A DNA stretch of 25,197 nucleotides from Lachnospiraceae bacterium (GCA_009774535.1 VSNY01000049.1:1-25197), one strand, 5' to 3'. Positions 1-7,844 are shown, numbered from the stretch's first letter. Notes: generated by a model not told the origin, from the letters alone. A program made the numbers and translations.

Positions 1-126
1 GATTATATAATAATAGATATTTGCAGGAAATTTGGTATATTCTGCAGCCGGAGCGCAGACAGCATGGGAACGCTTCTGGAAAGCAGTTTATATAATAAAA
101 AGAAATATACAGAAAGGAGACAGACG

Positions 127-1689
127 ATGCCAGCAATACAACTTATGACAGCTTCCAGCACCGAAACAACGCCAGTGGCAGAGACTTCAGGGACAAGAAA
201 CACAAAGACCCAGGGATTGCAGAACACTTTTTCCAATTATATGCGTCAGAACTCTTCCCATACAGCGCAGACGGCAAAAGACCAGGCAGCCATTCCGCAG
301 GCAAAAGCAGCGGACAGCGGCAGCAGCGTAAAACAGCAGTATGAGCAGTATCAGAACAAGTCTGCGGCAAAAGCGGACCAGGTATCAGGCAGCGGCGAAG
401 GCAGTGAAGCGGATACCGATACAGTCACACAGGCAGTGGATGAAGCTGTTGCGGACATTAAGGAAAGCATCAAAGAAAATCTGGGTGTGGATGACGAACA
501 GCTGGAAGCAGCTATGCAGCTGCTCGGACTGACACAGGCGGATTTGCTGGATCCACAGCAGTTGGTCGCACTGGCGGTTGAGCTGACAGGCAGTGAGGAT
601 GCCGGGATGATGCTGTTTCAGGAGAATTTTCAGATTGTGATGCAGGAAACATCTGTTATTACGAAAGATCTCTTACAGGAATTGGGCATGTCCATGGATG
701 ATCTGATGACACAGATCCATACGGCATTGGAACAGACCGAACAGCCGATTGAAACTATGCTGCCTGAGCAGGAGCAGACGCCGGAAATCTTACAGGAGGC
801 GCCGCAGCAGACAGAACAGGCCGCGCAGCAGGAAGTGCAGCAGACGACACAGACGGCAGAGACAAAAGCAGCGCCGCAGCAGACAGAACAGGCCGCACAG
901 ACAGTGCAGGCACAGCCGCGGGAGACGGCAGAGGAACAGCCGGATACGGTACAGGTACAGGAAGCGCAGCCGCACGAAACAAAACAGGCGGCCAAAACCG
1001 GACAGGAACAGGGACAGCAGCAAAATCCGCAGGCTGGAGAACAGGAAACCTTGTTGGATGAAGCACAGCCGCAAAATACGCTGAATCAAAAACAGCAGCC
1101 ACAGGAACAGACGCGCTTTGACTTCCATGCACAGGTACATCCGCAGGAGACGACCGGAAACGTGCAGGCGCCGCAGAATCTGACAGCCGAAGCGCCGCTG
1201 CCGCAGGTTCATCTGCAGGAAGTGATTGACCAGATCGTAGAATATACGAAGGTTCATCTGTCCGAAGATGTAAAATCCATTGAAATGCAGTTAAATCCGG
1301 CTAATCTTGGAAAAGTCTATCTGCATGTATCGGAAAAACAAGGCGTTGTAACCGCACAGCTTTCCGCACAGAATGAAAACCTGAAAGAAGCGCTTGTACA
1401 GCAGGCAGCTGTTTTAAAGGATAACTTAAATCAGCAGGGCATTAAAGTCGACGCTGTCGAAGTATCGGTCGGCGCGCACGAATTTGAGAGCAACTTAGAG
1501 CGTGATGCCCACAGCCAGGAAGAACAGGCCAGACAACAGGAAGAACAAAACCGCAGGCATTCCAGAAGAACCATCAATGTCGATGATTTAAACAACCTGA
1601 ACGGCATTTCCGGCCTGATGTCCGAAGAAGAAGCGCTCGTCGCGCAAATTATGCGTGATCACGGCAACAACGTCGATTATAAAGCATAA
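127..1689 (+). CDS. fliK: Flagellar hook-length control protein FliK
   Basis: FliK is exported during hook growth, measures hook length and, through its C-terminal domain, switches FlhB from hook to filament substrates. The 520-residue product has the conserved C-terminal hook-length domain at about residues 370-465, including the motif LNPANLGKVYLHVS and the following helix-rich stretch. The N-terminal two thirds are low complexity. A Gln/Glu/Thr/Ala-rich tract runs from about residue 210 to 350, with an in-frame 26-base DNA repeat inside it. The start is the ATG at 127, placed after GAAAGGAG. An in-frame ATG at 64 lacks such a site. It is followed by flgD after 107 bases, the normal order in Firmicutes hook clusters. 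The family call is firm; the function of the Gln-rich tract is unknown. Confidence 0.93.
   Translation: MPAIQLMTASSTETTPVAETSGTRNTKTQGLQNTFSNYMRQNSSHTAQTAKDQAAIPQAKAADSGSSVKQQYEQYQNKSAAKADQVSGSGEGSEADTDTVTQAVDEAVADIKESIKENLGVDDEQLEAAMQLLGLTQADLLDPQQLVALAVELTGSEDAGMMLFQENFQIVMQETSVITKDLLQELGMSMDDLMTQIHTALEQTEQPIETMLPEQEQTPEILQEAPQQTEQAAQQEVQQTTQTAETKAAPQQTEQAAQTVQAQPRETAEEQPDTVQVQEAQPHETKQAAKTGQEQGQQQNPQAGEQETLLDEAQPQNTLNQKQQPQEQTRFDFHAQVHPQETTGNVQAPQNLTAEAPLPQVHLQEVIDQIVEYTKVHLSEDVKSIEMQLNPANLGKVYLHVSEKQGVVTAQLSAQNENLKEALVQQAAVLKDNLNQQGIKVDAVEVSVGAHEFESNLERDAHSQEEQARQQEEQNRRHSRRTINVDDLNNLNGISGLMSEEEALVAQIMRDHGNNVDYKA
799..896 (+). repeat. In-frame direct repeat in fliK Gln-rich tract
   Basis: Two identical 26-base copies lie at 799-824 and 871-896, 72 bases apart, and both are read in the fliK frame as Ala-Pro-Gln-Gln-Thr-Glu-Gln-Ala. 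The similarity continues for four more bases with one mismatch. The surrounding DNA is built from CAG, GCG and GAA codons, which favours slippage, so the number of copies may vary between strains. Confidence 0.85.
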
Positions 1690-1796
1690 CCGCAGCGCCG
1701 TTTTACAGCCTGCCGCTAAGAAATAGGAAAAGAAATAACGGTAACATTGGAACGGAATGAAAAATCAGTTATTATAACAAAGAAAGGAGAATACTT

Positions 1797-2738
1797 ATGG
1801 CTTTAATTCAACCAGTAAAAGACGGAAGAGTCGTAGAAGATTCCTCAGACGCATCTTCCAGCACCAGTGGAAGCGGAAAAAAGAAAAACGTCAACAATAC
1901 GATGGGCCAGGAACAGTTTTTACAGCTGCTGGTCGCACAGATGCAGTACCAGGATCCGCTGGAGCCGACAAGCAATACGGAATGGGTTGCACAGATGGCT
2001 ACCTTCTCGATGGTAGAATCCTTAAACAACATGCAGCAGGCATTTGACAAACAGTCAGCAAACGCACTGGTCGGCAAATACGTACTGATCAATGACGGCG
2101 ATAATGGATATGTCAAAGGCAAAGTAGATTATGTTACCAAACAGGACGGCAAAACCAAGATTTCCGTCAATGATAAGCTGTACGATCTCGATAAGCTGGA
2201 TACCGTAGCAGACGAGGAATATTACAAAGGTTCCGTACTGGCAAATGAATTCCACGAGATGGTTAAGCTGCTTCCGGATGAAAAGAATCTGACGGTCAAT
2301 GACGCGGGACTCTTAAAATCCGCACGCGAAGAATACGAAAAAATGACAGATTCTCAGAAGCAGTTTGTAGAAAAAGACGCACTGGATAAGCTGCGTAAGT
2401 TAGAGACAAAGATGGACGCGTTAAAAGCAACCCAGTTTACCGGACTGGTCAATGGCCTTCCATCCGTATCCGACGTAGAAGCAGCCGACGAGGAGACGCT
2501 CAAAGGATATGTGGCATCCCTCAAAAAAGCATCCGATTGTTACGAGTCACTGACAGAAACACAGCGTAAAAATGTCGGGGAATCTACCATGACCCAGTAT
2601 CAGGAAGTCACAACCGCGATTCAGGAAGCAGAAAAGAAATTCGGACATACATCGGACGACGACGAGGACTCCAAAGACGATGTCGCTTCGATTTTACAGC
2701 AGATATTAGACGAACTAAAATCACAGAAAACAGAATAA
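1797..2738 (+). CDS. flgD: Flagellar hook cap protein FlgD with helical C-terminal extension
   Basis: FlgD forms the scaffold at the tip of the growing hook and is needed for FlgE assembly. The FlgD N-terminal domain is clear at about residues 35-95, with MGQEQFLQLLVAQMQYQDPL and then SNTEWVAQMATFSMVESL. A short beta-rich part follows (about 92-145). The product has 313 residues, against about 140 in Bacillus subtilis and 232 in Salmonella. The extra length is two helical units at about 152-210 and 216-292, each with a core like AREEYEKMTDSQKQFV or KASDCYESLTETQRKNV, then an acidic Asp-rich tail. These units resemble small helical repeats common in secreted Gram-positive surface proteins (my recognition, unsearched). 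The start has AAAGGAG at ideal spacing. Confidence 0.93.
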   Translation: MALIQPVKDGRVVEDSSDASSSTSGSGKKKNVNNTMGQEQFLQLLVAQMQYQDPLEPTSNTEWVAQMATFSMVESLNNMQQAFDKQSANALVGKYVLINDGDNGYVKGKVDYVTKQDGKTKISVNDKLYDLDKLDTVADEEYYKGSVLANEFHEMVKLLPDEKNLTVNDAGLLKSAREEYEKMTDSQKQFVEKDALDKLRKLETKMDALKATQFTGLVNGLPSVSDVEAADEETLKGYVASLKKASDCYESLTETQRKNVGESTMTQYQEVTTAIQEAEKKFGHTSDDDEDSKDDVASILQQILDELKSQKTE

Positions 2739-2827
2739 CGCCAATCAACACTGACAGGCCGTAATCTTTGCAGGATAGACAACGCAGGGAGGCTTTGGAT
2801 ATCAGGCAAAAAAATGGAGTTGAAAAT

Positions 2828-3256
2828 ATGAAAGGAATCGAAAAACAGTTCACTTCCATACAACAGATGACGGATCAGTATCTGACGCAGAAAAATGATG
2901 CTGCAGCGGATGCAGGCCCGCGCGTATCTTTTGAGGAAGTGTTAAGGCAGACCAGCCAGACAAAAACAGAACAGTTAAAGGATACGGCGGCACCAGGAAT
3001 CAGTCCCTTAAAATTTTCCAAGCACGCATCCATGCGTCTGCAGACCCGCAACATCAGCTTATCCAGGGAACAGAACGAACGCCTGGAATCCGGTGTCAGA
3101 AAAGCAGGCGAAAAAGGAATTCATGATTCACTCGTAATTGTTGATTCACTCGCATTTATCGTAAACATACCCAATAAGACGGTCGTTACCGCCTTAGATA
3201 AAAGTGAAGCAGACGAAAGTATCTTTACCAACATTGACGGCGCTGTGATCATGTAG
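2828..3256 (+). CDS. Conserved flagellar operon protein (TIGR02530-like)
   Basis: This 142-residue product matches from memory the conserved flagellar operon protein family TIGR02530, found between flgD and flgE in many Firmicutes. The signature is LKFSKHASMRLQTRNISLS near residue 60, a run around SLVIVDSLAFIVNIPNKTVVTALD, and the end FTNIDGAVIM. The exact biochemical role is not settled; its fixed place between the hook cap and hook genes suggests a role in hook assembly. I chose ATG 2828 because GGAG lies at 2816-2819. An in-frame ATG at 2768 would add 20 residues without a good ribosome site and without family support. No membrane segment is seen. Confidence 0.85.
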   Translation: MKGIEKQFTSIQQMTDQYLTQKNDAAADAGPRVSFEEVLRQTSQTKTEQLKDTAAPGISPLKFSKHASMRLQTRNISLSREQNERLESGVRKAGEKGIHDSLVIVDSLAFIVNIPNKTVVTALDKSEADESIFTNIDGAVIM

Positions 3257-3277
3257 GCTGGACCTAGATCGGGAGGC

Positions 3278-3307
3278 TGCGGTTTCTGACTGACAGAAGA
3301 AACCGCA
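3278..3307 (+). repeat. Perfect 10-bp stem-loop upstream of flgE
   Basis: TGCGGTTTCT at 3278-3287 pairs exactly with AGAAACCGCA at 3298-3307 across a 10-base loop. It sits in the 94-base gap before flgE, about 27 bases upstream of its AGGAGG. No T-run follows, so it does not look like a standard intrinsic terminator. A role in mRNA processing or in stabilising the flgE message is possible but inferred. Confidence 0.7.
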
Positions 3308-3350
3308 CAGCGCCTCAATACAGCAGCAAAATTCAGGAGGTCATTTCACT

Positions 3351-5483
3351 ATGATGAGAGCATTATATTCGTCGGTTGCAGGTCTTAAGACCCACCAGAC
3401 GAAAATGGACGTAATTGGTAACAATATTGCAAACGTAAACACGGTAGGCTTTAAATCCACCCGTACGACATTCAGTACGATGATGTACCAGAACACTGCC
3501 TTCGCATCTGGTCCGAATGCTGAAATGGGCAAGGGCGGTGTGAACGCCAAACAGATCGGTCTTGGCGTTACGTTCGCATCCACTTCCATTGATATTGATA
3601 CAGGCGGTGCATCCGAATCTACCGGAAAAGCCTTCGACTTAAAATTATCCGATAAAAACTCAACTAGTTTTTATATCGTTAACACAGGGACAGAAAATGT
3701 ATTTACAAGGGCAGGCGCTTTTTACGTAGACGGCGCGGGCAACCTTTGTATGGAATCGACCGGATACCAGGTTATGGGCTGGCAGGTAGACGCGAACGGC
3801 AATATCCGTAAAGATACCGTAACCCCGTTAAGAGTTATGTCGCCGGCAAACCAGACTTCACAGCCGGAATATACAACCAACGGTATGTGTACCGGAATCT
3901 TAGATGACAACAGCAGCAACGTCAATTCTGATAAAGGCCATATGCTGAGCCTGGGCTTCTACGATAACCTGGGCTATTCTTATACGGCAAGATTTGCAGT
4001 GCAGAAAACCGGAGATAAAGGGGAATATACCGTCAACCTGACAGATATTCAGGATGCGAACGGCGTTTCGATTCTGACAGCAGACGCGAACGTAGGTCTT
4101 GGAGATCTTTGGGGAGGCGGTCAGGGCAGCAACGTTGTTGTTACAGACAGCTATAAGATTGCAAGCGGTATGGGAAATACATTGACAAAGCTTGCCAATG
4201 ATATTAAAAATGCAGCTGGCACAAATCCGATAAAGTATAATTTTACTTCTGAGTATTTAAATGAACTTTTTGCGACTGGTAAATCAGACCGCCTGGAAGA
4301 CGGACTGAGAGTGCAGGCTACTGTTGATGCAGCCGGAGCGGTTACAGGAGTAGAAGTTTTTGACAGCAGCGGCATGGCTTATACAGGTCCGATGCCTGCC
4401 TGGATGACAGGAGGTACAGCTGGCGGCACAACGATCGCACCTACAAAGGTGCATAATGTGTTAGATGACCTTACTGATGAATATCAAAAAGGTAACTTAA
4501 AAGAGGTTGAAGACAACGGAACTAAGTACTATGTCCTTGATTCTGCAAAAGCCAAAGATCTATACAAGAAGTATTCAGAATATGATCAGACGCTGGCAGG
4601 AATTGCGCATGCAGACGGCGACCTTTGGGTGACTGTGGATGCTGATGGAAAAGTAACTGGTATTCAGGCTCCAACCGGAGGCAGTACAGAGTTACAGGCA
4701 TTCGCAACTGGTCTGGCAAATGGTACGTATACCGATACATTAGTCAATCATTTAGGCGATGGTTATATTGTTTTGTCAACGACGGATGTAAATAACGCAG
4801 GCATCTTTACTACAGATTTGCCAAAAGACGTAGAAGTCCGTTATAAATTCGGTGAAAAAGGGGCCTGGTCTTATGAAATCGTAACGCCTGGAACGGACGG
4901 CTATAAGATGCAGTTTTCAACAGCAGACGGTTCTTTAACGTATATTGGCTCTGAAGGAAATAAAACACAGACGCTGCGGTTATCCAACTATTTAGCCGAA
5001 GGCAACCCGTTCTCAGACATTGAGATTGACTTCTCAACCCTGAAGAACCTTTCCAACGGCGGATCTTCCACAGCGGCTATGTCCAACGGCAACAGCGACG
5101 GCGAAGGCGACGGCAAGCACGTCGGCGCCCTGATCGGTCTTTCGGTAGAACAGAGCGGCAAGATTTACGGCAGCTACGACAACGGCAACACCACACTGCT
5201 CGGCCAGATCGCCGTAGCCAGATTCGGCAACGCGTCCGGCTTGGAAAGCATCGGCAACAACTGCTACCGCACCACGATGAACTCCGGCCTGTTCGACGGC
5301 ATCGGCGTGGAAATGGATTCCGACGGATCATCCATCGACAGCGGAACGCTTGAAATGTCCAACGTAGATCTCGCAACCGAGTTTACACAGATGATTACGA
5401 CCCAGCGTGGCTACCAGGCAAACTCCAGAGTTATCTCCACCTCTGACAGCATTCTGGAAGAGCTGGTAAATCTCAAGAGATAA
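3351..5483 (+). CDS. flgE: Flagellar hook protein FlgE, with large central insert
   Basis: FlgE polymerises into the hook, the flexible joint between the basal body and filament. The N-terminal rod-type domain is clear (MRALYSSVAGLKTHQTKMD, then GNNIANVNTVGFKSTR). So is the C-terminal one (GTLEMSNVDLATEFTQMITT, then RGYQANSRVIS). At 710 residues it is far longer than Salmonella FlgE (403) or B. subtilis FlgE (264). The additional mass is an insert at about residues 265-490, where two similar short stretches recur (near 320-341 and 425-445). Part of it has more AT-rich codons than the flanks. The start follows AGGAGG at 3335-3340; the second Met codon at 3354 is an alternative. Stem-loops lie on both sides of the gene. 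Confidence 0.95.
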   Translation: MMRALYSSVAGLKTHQTKMDVIGNNIANVNTVGFKSTRTTFSTMMYQNTAFASGPNAEMGKGGVNAKQIGLGVTFASTSIDIDTGGASESTGKAFDLKLSDKNSTSFYIVNTGTENVFTRAGAFYVDGAGNLCMESTGYQVMGWQVDANGNIRKDTVTPLRVMSPANQTSQPEYTTNGMCTGILDDNSSNVNSDKGHMLSLGFYDNLGYSYTARFAVQKTGDKGEYTVNLTDIQDANGVSILTADANVGLGDLWGGGQGSNVVVTDSYKIASGMGNTLTKLANDIKNAAGTNPIKYNFTSEYLNELFATGKSDRLEDGLRVQATVDAAGAVTGVEVFDSSGMAYTGPMPAWMTGGTAGGTTIAPTKVHNVLDDLTDEYQKGNLKEVEDNGTKYYVLDSAKAKDLYKKYSEYDQTLAGIAHADGDLWVTVDADGKVTGIQAPTGGSTELQAFATGLANGTYTDTLVNHLGDGYIVLSTTDVNNAGIFTTDLPKDVEVRYKFGEKGAWSYEIVTPGTDGYKMQFSTADGSLTYIGSEGNKTQTLRLSNYLAEGNPFSDIEIDFSTLKNLSNGGSSTAAMSNGNSDGEGDGKHVGALIGLSVEQSGKIYGSYDNGNTTLLGQIAVARFGNASGLESIGNNCYRTTMNSGLFDGIGVEMDSDGSSIDSGTLEMSNVDLATEFTQMITTQRGYQANSRVISTSDSILEELVNLKR

Positions 5484-5495
5484 TAAGTAACTAAT

Positions 5496-5542
5496 AGAAT
5501 CCGGCTCACAGAAATTCCATCAATAGTAAAGAGCCGGATTCT
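5496..5542 (+). repeat. Perfect 12-bp inverted repeat just after flgE
   Basis: AGAATCCGGCTC at 5496-5507 is the exact reverse complement of GAGCCGGATTCT at 5531-5542, with 23 bases between them. It begins 13 bases after the flgE stop. Only a short CTT follows the right arm, so intrinsic termination is doubtful; 3'-end protection of flgE mRNA is a fair alternative. Confidence 0.75.
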
Positions 5543-5609
5543 CTTATGAAAAAACGAGACAAACAAAAACCTACACGGGGAACTACCAAAAGCCTGTCAA
5601 CCGCCAGCC

Positions 5610-5670
5610 GCTGTCACCTGCGGACAGGCGCAGCCCGCTTGCCTGGCAGCGCCTGTCCGCAGGTGACAGC
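5610..5670 (+). repeat. Perfect 22-bp GC-rich inverted repeat in flgE-flbD spacer
   Basis: The arms at 5610-5631 and 5649-5670 are perfectly complementary over 22 bases. The left arm begins GCTGTCACCTGCGG and the right arm ends CCGCAGGTGACAGC. The loop is 17 bases and contains further short pairing. The DNA is much richer in GC than nearby flbD. No transposase or coding signal accompanies it. It could be a dispersed palindromic element (REP/MITE-like) or a strong operon-internal mRNA hairpin; the sequence alone cannot decide. Confidence 0.8.
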
Positions 5671-5743
5671 AGCGTCCGTGCAGCCGCCCCCTGGTCTGCC
5701 AATCACTTCCGCGCAGCCACCTTCAGAAAAAGGAGCCATCCAC

Positions 5744-5998
5744 ATGATAGAAGTAACCAGACTCAACGACACAAAACTATTGATCAATTCCGATCAAATC
5801 GAATTCGTAGAAGAGACCCCGGATACCGTGATATCCTTTTTATCCGGCAAAAAAATTATTGTAAAAGAAAGTAGACAAGAGATACAAAATCTAGTAATAT
5901 TATATAGAAAGAAAATATTAAAAGATTGTCTAATATTCCGCGATGAGCCAACGAGCCGGCAGGCGCCGGCAAGCCCGCAATACCCGCAGCAGGCATAG
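5744..5998 (+). CDS. flbD: Flagellar protein FlbD (SwrD-like)
   Basis: This small cytoplasmic protein starts MIEVTRLNDTKLLINSDQIE, the family signature, followed by ETPDTVISFLSGKKIIVKE. The B. subtilis member (SwrD) raises the torque given by MotA/MotB, which fits its place directly before motA. The product has 84 residues, while the family usually has about 60-75. The extra C-terminal end (EPTSRQAPASPQYPQQA) is Pro/Ala/Gln-rich and GC-rich, unlike the AT-rich core. The start at 5744 is set by AGGAG at 5731-5735 and by homology. The reading frame stays open back to 5546, but that part spans an inverted repeat and is not family-like. Confidence 0.9.
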   Translation: MIEVTRLNDTKLLINSDQIEFVEETPDTVISFLSGKKIIVKESRQEIQNLVILYRKKILKDCLIFRDEPTSRQAPASPQYPQQA

Positions 5999-6051
5999 GC
6001 ATATACAGGGAATGTTATACAAGAGAAAAACTTAATGGTAGGTGAAAAAAA

Positions 6052-6867
6052 TTGGATATAGCAACTTTGTTAGGATTAATAATCGGTATTCTTATGATGA
6101 TCTTCGGTATGACATTCAATACAGATTTGGGAACTTTCCAGTTTAATGTCATTACGGATTCATTTATTGATATCCCTTCAGTGCTTATTACACTCGGCGG
6201 ATCTCTCTGCGGTGTTATCGGATGTAATAAGCTGCCGGATACGATCAATTCTTTTAAGGCATTCGCGCTGACTTTCAAACAGCCGCAGGCAGATGCGGCC
6301 GAGGCGATCCGCAATATTATCAGCATGTCGAATATTGCAAGAAAAGAAGGACTTCTCGCACTCGAAGAAGCAGCGAACAATGTGGAAGACGATTTCTTAA
6401 AAAAAGGCATTATGCTTGTTGTCGACGGTACAGATCCGGAACTCGTGCGGGGGATTTTAGAAACGGACCTTACCTGTATCGAAACAAGACATAAAACAGT
6501 GATTGCCTTTTATGAAAAGTGGGGCGCCTTAGGACCTGCCTGGGGTATGATCGGTACCCTGATCGGTCTGATCAAGATGTTAAAGGACTTAAGTGATCCT
6601 TCCTCCATCGGGCCAAACATGGCGGTAGCGCTGCTGACGACCTTCTATGGCTCCGTCATCGCCAACTGGCTGTGCGACCCTACAGCATCCAAACTGAAAG
6701 TCAACAATGATATTGAAATGATGGTCAAGGAAATTACCGTCGAAGGGTTACTGTCGATCCAGGCAGGCGAGAACCCGCGTGTCATTGAAGAAAAATTAAA
6801 ATCATTCCTGGCTCCGACCGCACGGGAAGAATTAAATAGCGGCGGCCCAGGCGGAGGCGGTGAGTAA
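6052..6867 (+). CDS. motA: Flagellar motor stator protein MotA
   Basis: MotA and MotB form the proton or sodium channel that powers rotation. The 271-residue product has four expected membrane segments: about 1-20, 40-57, 160-178 and 190-207. The large cytoplasmic loop carries the conserved ARKEG and LEEAANN region at 96-110. The GALGPAWGMIGTLIGL motif holds Pro162, matching the conserved proline of MotA segment 3, and is followed by DPSSIGPNMAVALLTTFYG. The start codon is TTG at 6052, with AGGTGA six bases upstream. No ATG would preserve the first membrane segment. The C-terminus ends in a Gly-rich tail. The gap to motB is two bases, so the pair is probably translated together. Ion choice cannot be told from the sequence. 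Confidence 0.96.
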   Translation: MDIATLLGLIIGILMMIFGMTFNTDLGTFQFNVITDSFIDIPSVLITLGGSLCGVIGCNKLPDTINSFKAFALTFKQPQADAAEAIRNIISMSNIARKEGLLALEEAANNVEDDFLKKGIMLVVDGTDPELVRGILETDLTCIETRHKTVIAFYEKWGALGPAWGMIGTLIGLIKMLKDLSDPSSIGPNMAVALLTTFYGSVIANWLCDPTASKLKVNNDIEMMVKEITVEGLLSIQAGENPRVIEEKLKSFLAPTAREELNSGGPGGGGE

Positions 6868-6869
6868 AG

Positions 6870-7844
6870 ATGGCAAAACAAAAAAAGGAAGACCCGCCAA
6901 AAGGCTCCCCAGCGTGGATGGCAACATTTAGTGATTTGATGAATCTGTTATTGTGCTTTTTCGTATTATTGTTCTCCATGTCTTCGGTAGACGAGAATAA
7001 GTTTCAGGCGCTGATTGCGTCTCTGCAGAGCCAGTACAGCATCTTAAAAGGCGGAGGTTCCTCTGTCGGGGAAGGCAGTATGGTGTCGGCGGGCATTAAC
7101 CAGATGCAGAAATACGACGTGTACTTTAATCCGAAGGCGACGACTTCAGGAGAAGGCAAGTCTGACGCCGAGGAAAAGGATGTCCTGCATACGCTGGCAG
7201 ACAATGACGGCGCGAATCATATGACAGAAGACGGCTTTTCCAACGCTGAAGGATTGGAAGAAGGCATTGAGGCTGCAAAAGACCAGAGCGATAATTTTGT
7301 AGCTGGTCTGGATGATGCCGAGATAACCGAAGAAGCTGCCAAAGATGTGATTGAAGAAGCAGAGCTGCGGGAATCCGAGCAGATGGCGGACAAAGTCGAA
7401 CGTTTGCTTGAAAAATACGGCATTCAGGATATGGTGGATGTGGATTTTAACGGGCAGTATGTAGCGCTGACGTTAAACGGCGCGATCTTATTTGCTTCCG
7501 GTTCTTCGGATCTGGCACAGGATGCACAGCCGCTTGTTGATAAGATCGGGAAAATACTGCAGAAATTCAATTCTCATACGGTCGAGATTGAAGGACATAC
7601 GGACAATGTACCGGTACATAATGCAAAATACGCGGACAATAATGTGCTGTCGATGTATCGTGCGCTGTCAGTAGCCGATTATCTGCGGGCGTCCACACAC
7701 TTAAATCCTGCGCATATTAAATCTTCGGGCCGCGGGGATTATATCCCGATTGCGGATAATGCAACGCCGGAAGGGCGCGCGCAAAACCGCAGGGTAGAAA
7801 TTAAAGTATTTAATTCATATAATTCAGATAATATTGAACAATAA
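6870..7844 (+). CDS. motB: Flagellar motor stator protein MotB
   Basis: MotB anchors the stator to peptidoglycan and carries the ion-binding aspartate. The single membrane segment at about 18-38 contains Asp22 in ATFSDLMNLLLCFFVLLFS, the expected proton/sodium-binding residue. The OmpA-like peptidoglycan-binding domain covers about 192-314 (EIEGHTDNVPV, then SSGRGDYIPIADN and AQNRRVEIKVF). At 324 residues it is longer than B. subtilis MotB (261). The excess is an acidic, helix-prone linker at about 96-172, rich in Glu, Asp and Ala. The start ATG is two bases after the motA stop, with GGAGG inside the motA 3' end. Confidence 0.96.
   Translation: MAKQKKEDPPKGSPAWMATFSDLMNLLLCFFVLLFSMSSVDENKFQALIASLQSQYSILKGGGSSVGEGSMVSAGINQMQKYDVYFNPKATTSGEGKSDAEEKDVLHTLADNDGANHMTEDGFSNAEGLEEGIEAAKDQSDNFVAGLDDAEITEEAAKDVIEEAELRESEQMADKVERLLEKYGIQDMVDVDFNGQYVALTLNGAILFASGSSDLAQDAQPLVDKIGKILQKFNSHTVEIEGHTDNVPVHNAKYADNNVLSMYRALSVADYLRASTHLNPAHIKSSGRGDYIPIADNATPEGRAQNRRVEIKVFNSYNSDNIEQ

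Noticed and set aside
3..95. Open frame at the left edge that could be the C-terminus of an upstream gene such as fliJ
   Set aside because: About 30 residues without any recognisable FliJ feature; frame 1 is also open here, so no gene can be supported.
630..1257. Several long minus-strand and alternate-frame ORFs opposite fliK, Cys- or Arg-rich
   Set aside because: They are shadows of the CAG/GCG/GAA-rich fliK codons, with no ribosome site or family features.
5077..5376. Arg/Cys-rich minus-strand ORF opposite the flgE 3' end
   Set aside because: It is an artefact of GC-rich third positions in flgE, with implausible amino-acid composition.
5496..5545. Hairpin after flgE as an intrinsic terminator
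   Set aside because: The loop is long and only CTTAT follows, with no run of Ts. Stopping here would cut off the motor and export genes.
5546..5743. In-frame upstream extension of flbD giving a 150-residue protein
   Set aside because: The family begins at MIEVTRLN and a good AGGAG precedes that ATG. The extension spans the inverted repeat and is not protein-like.
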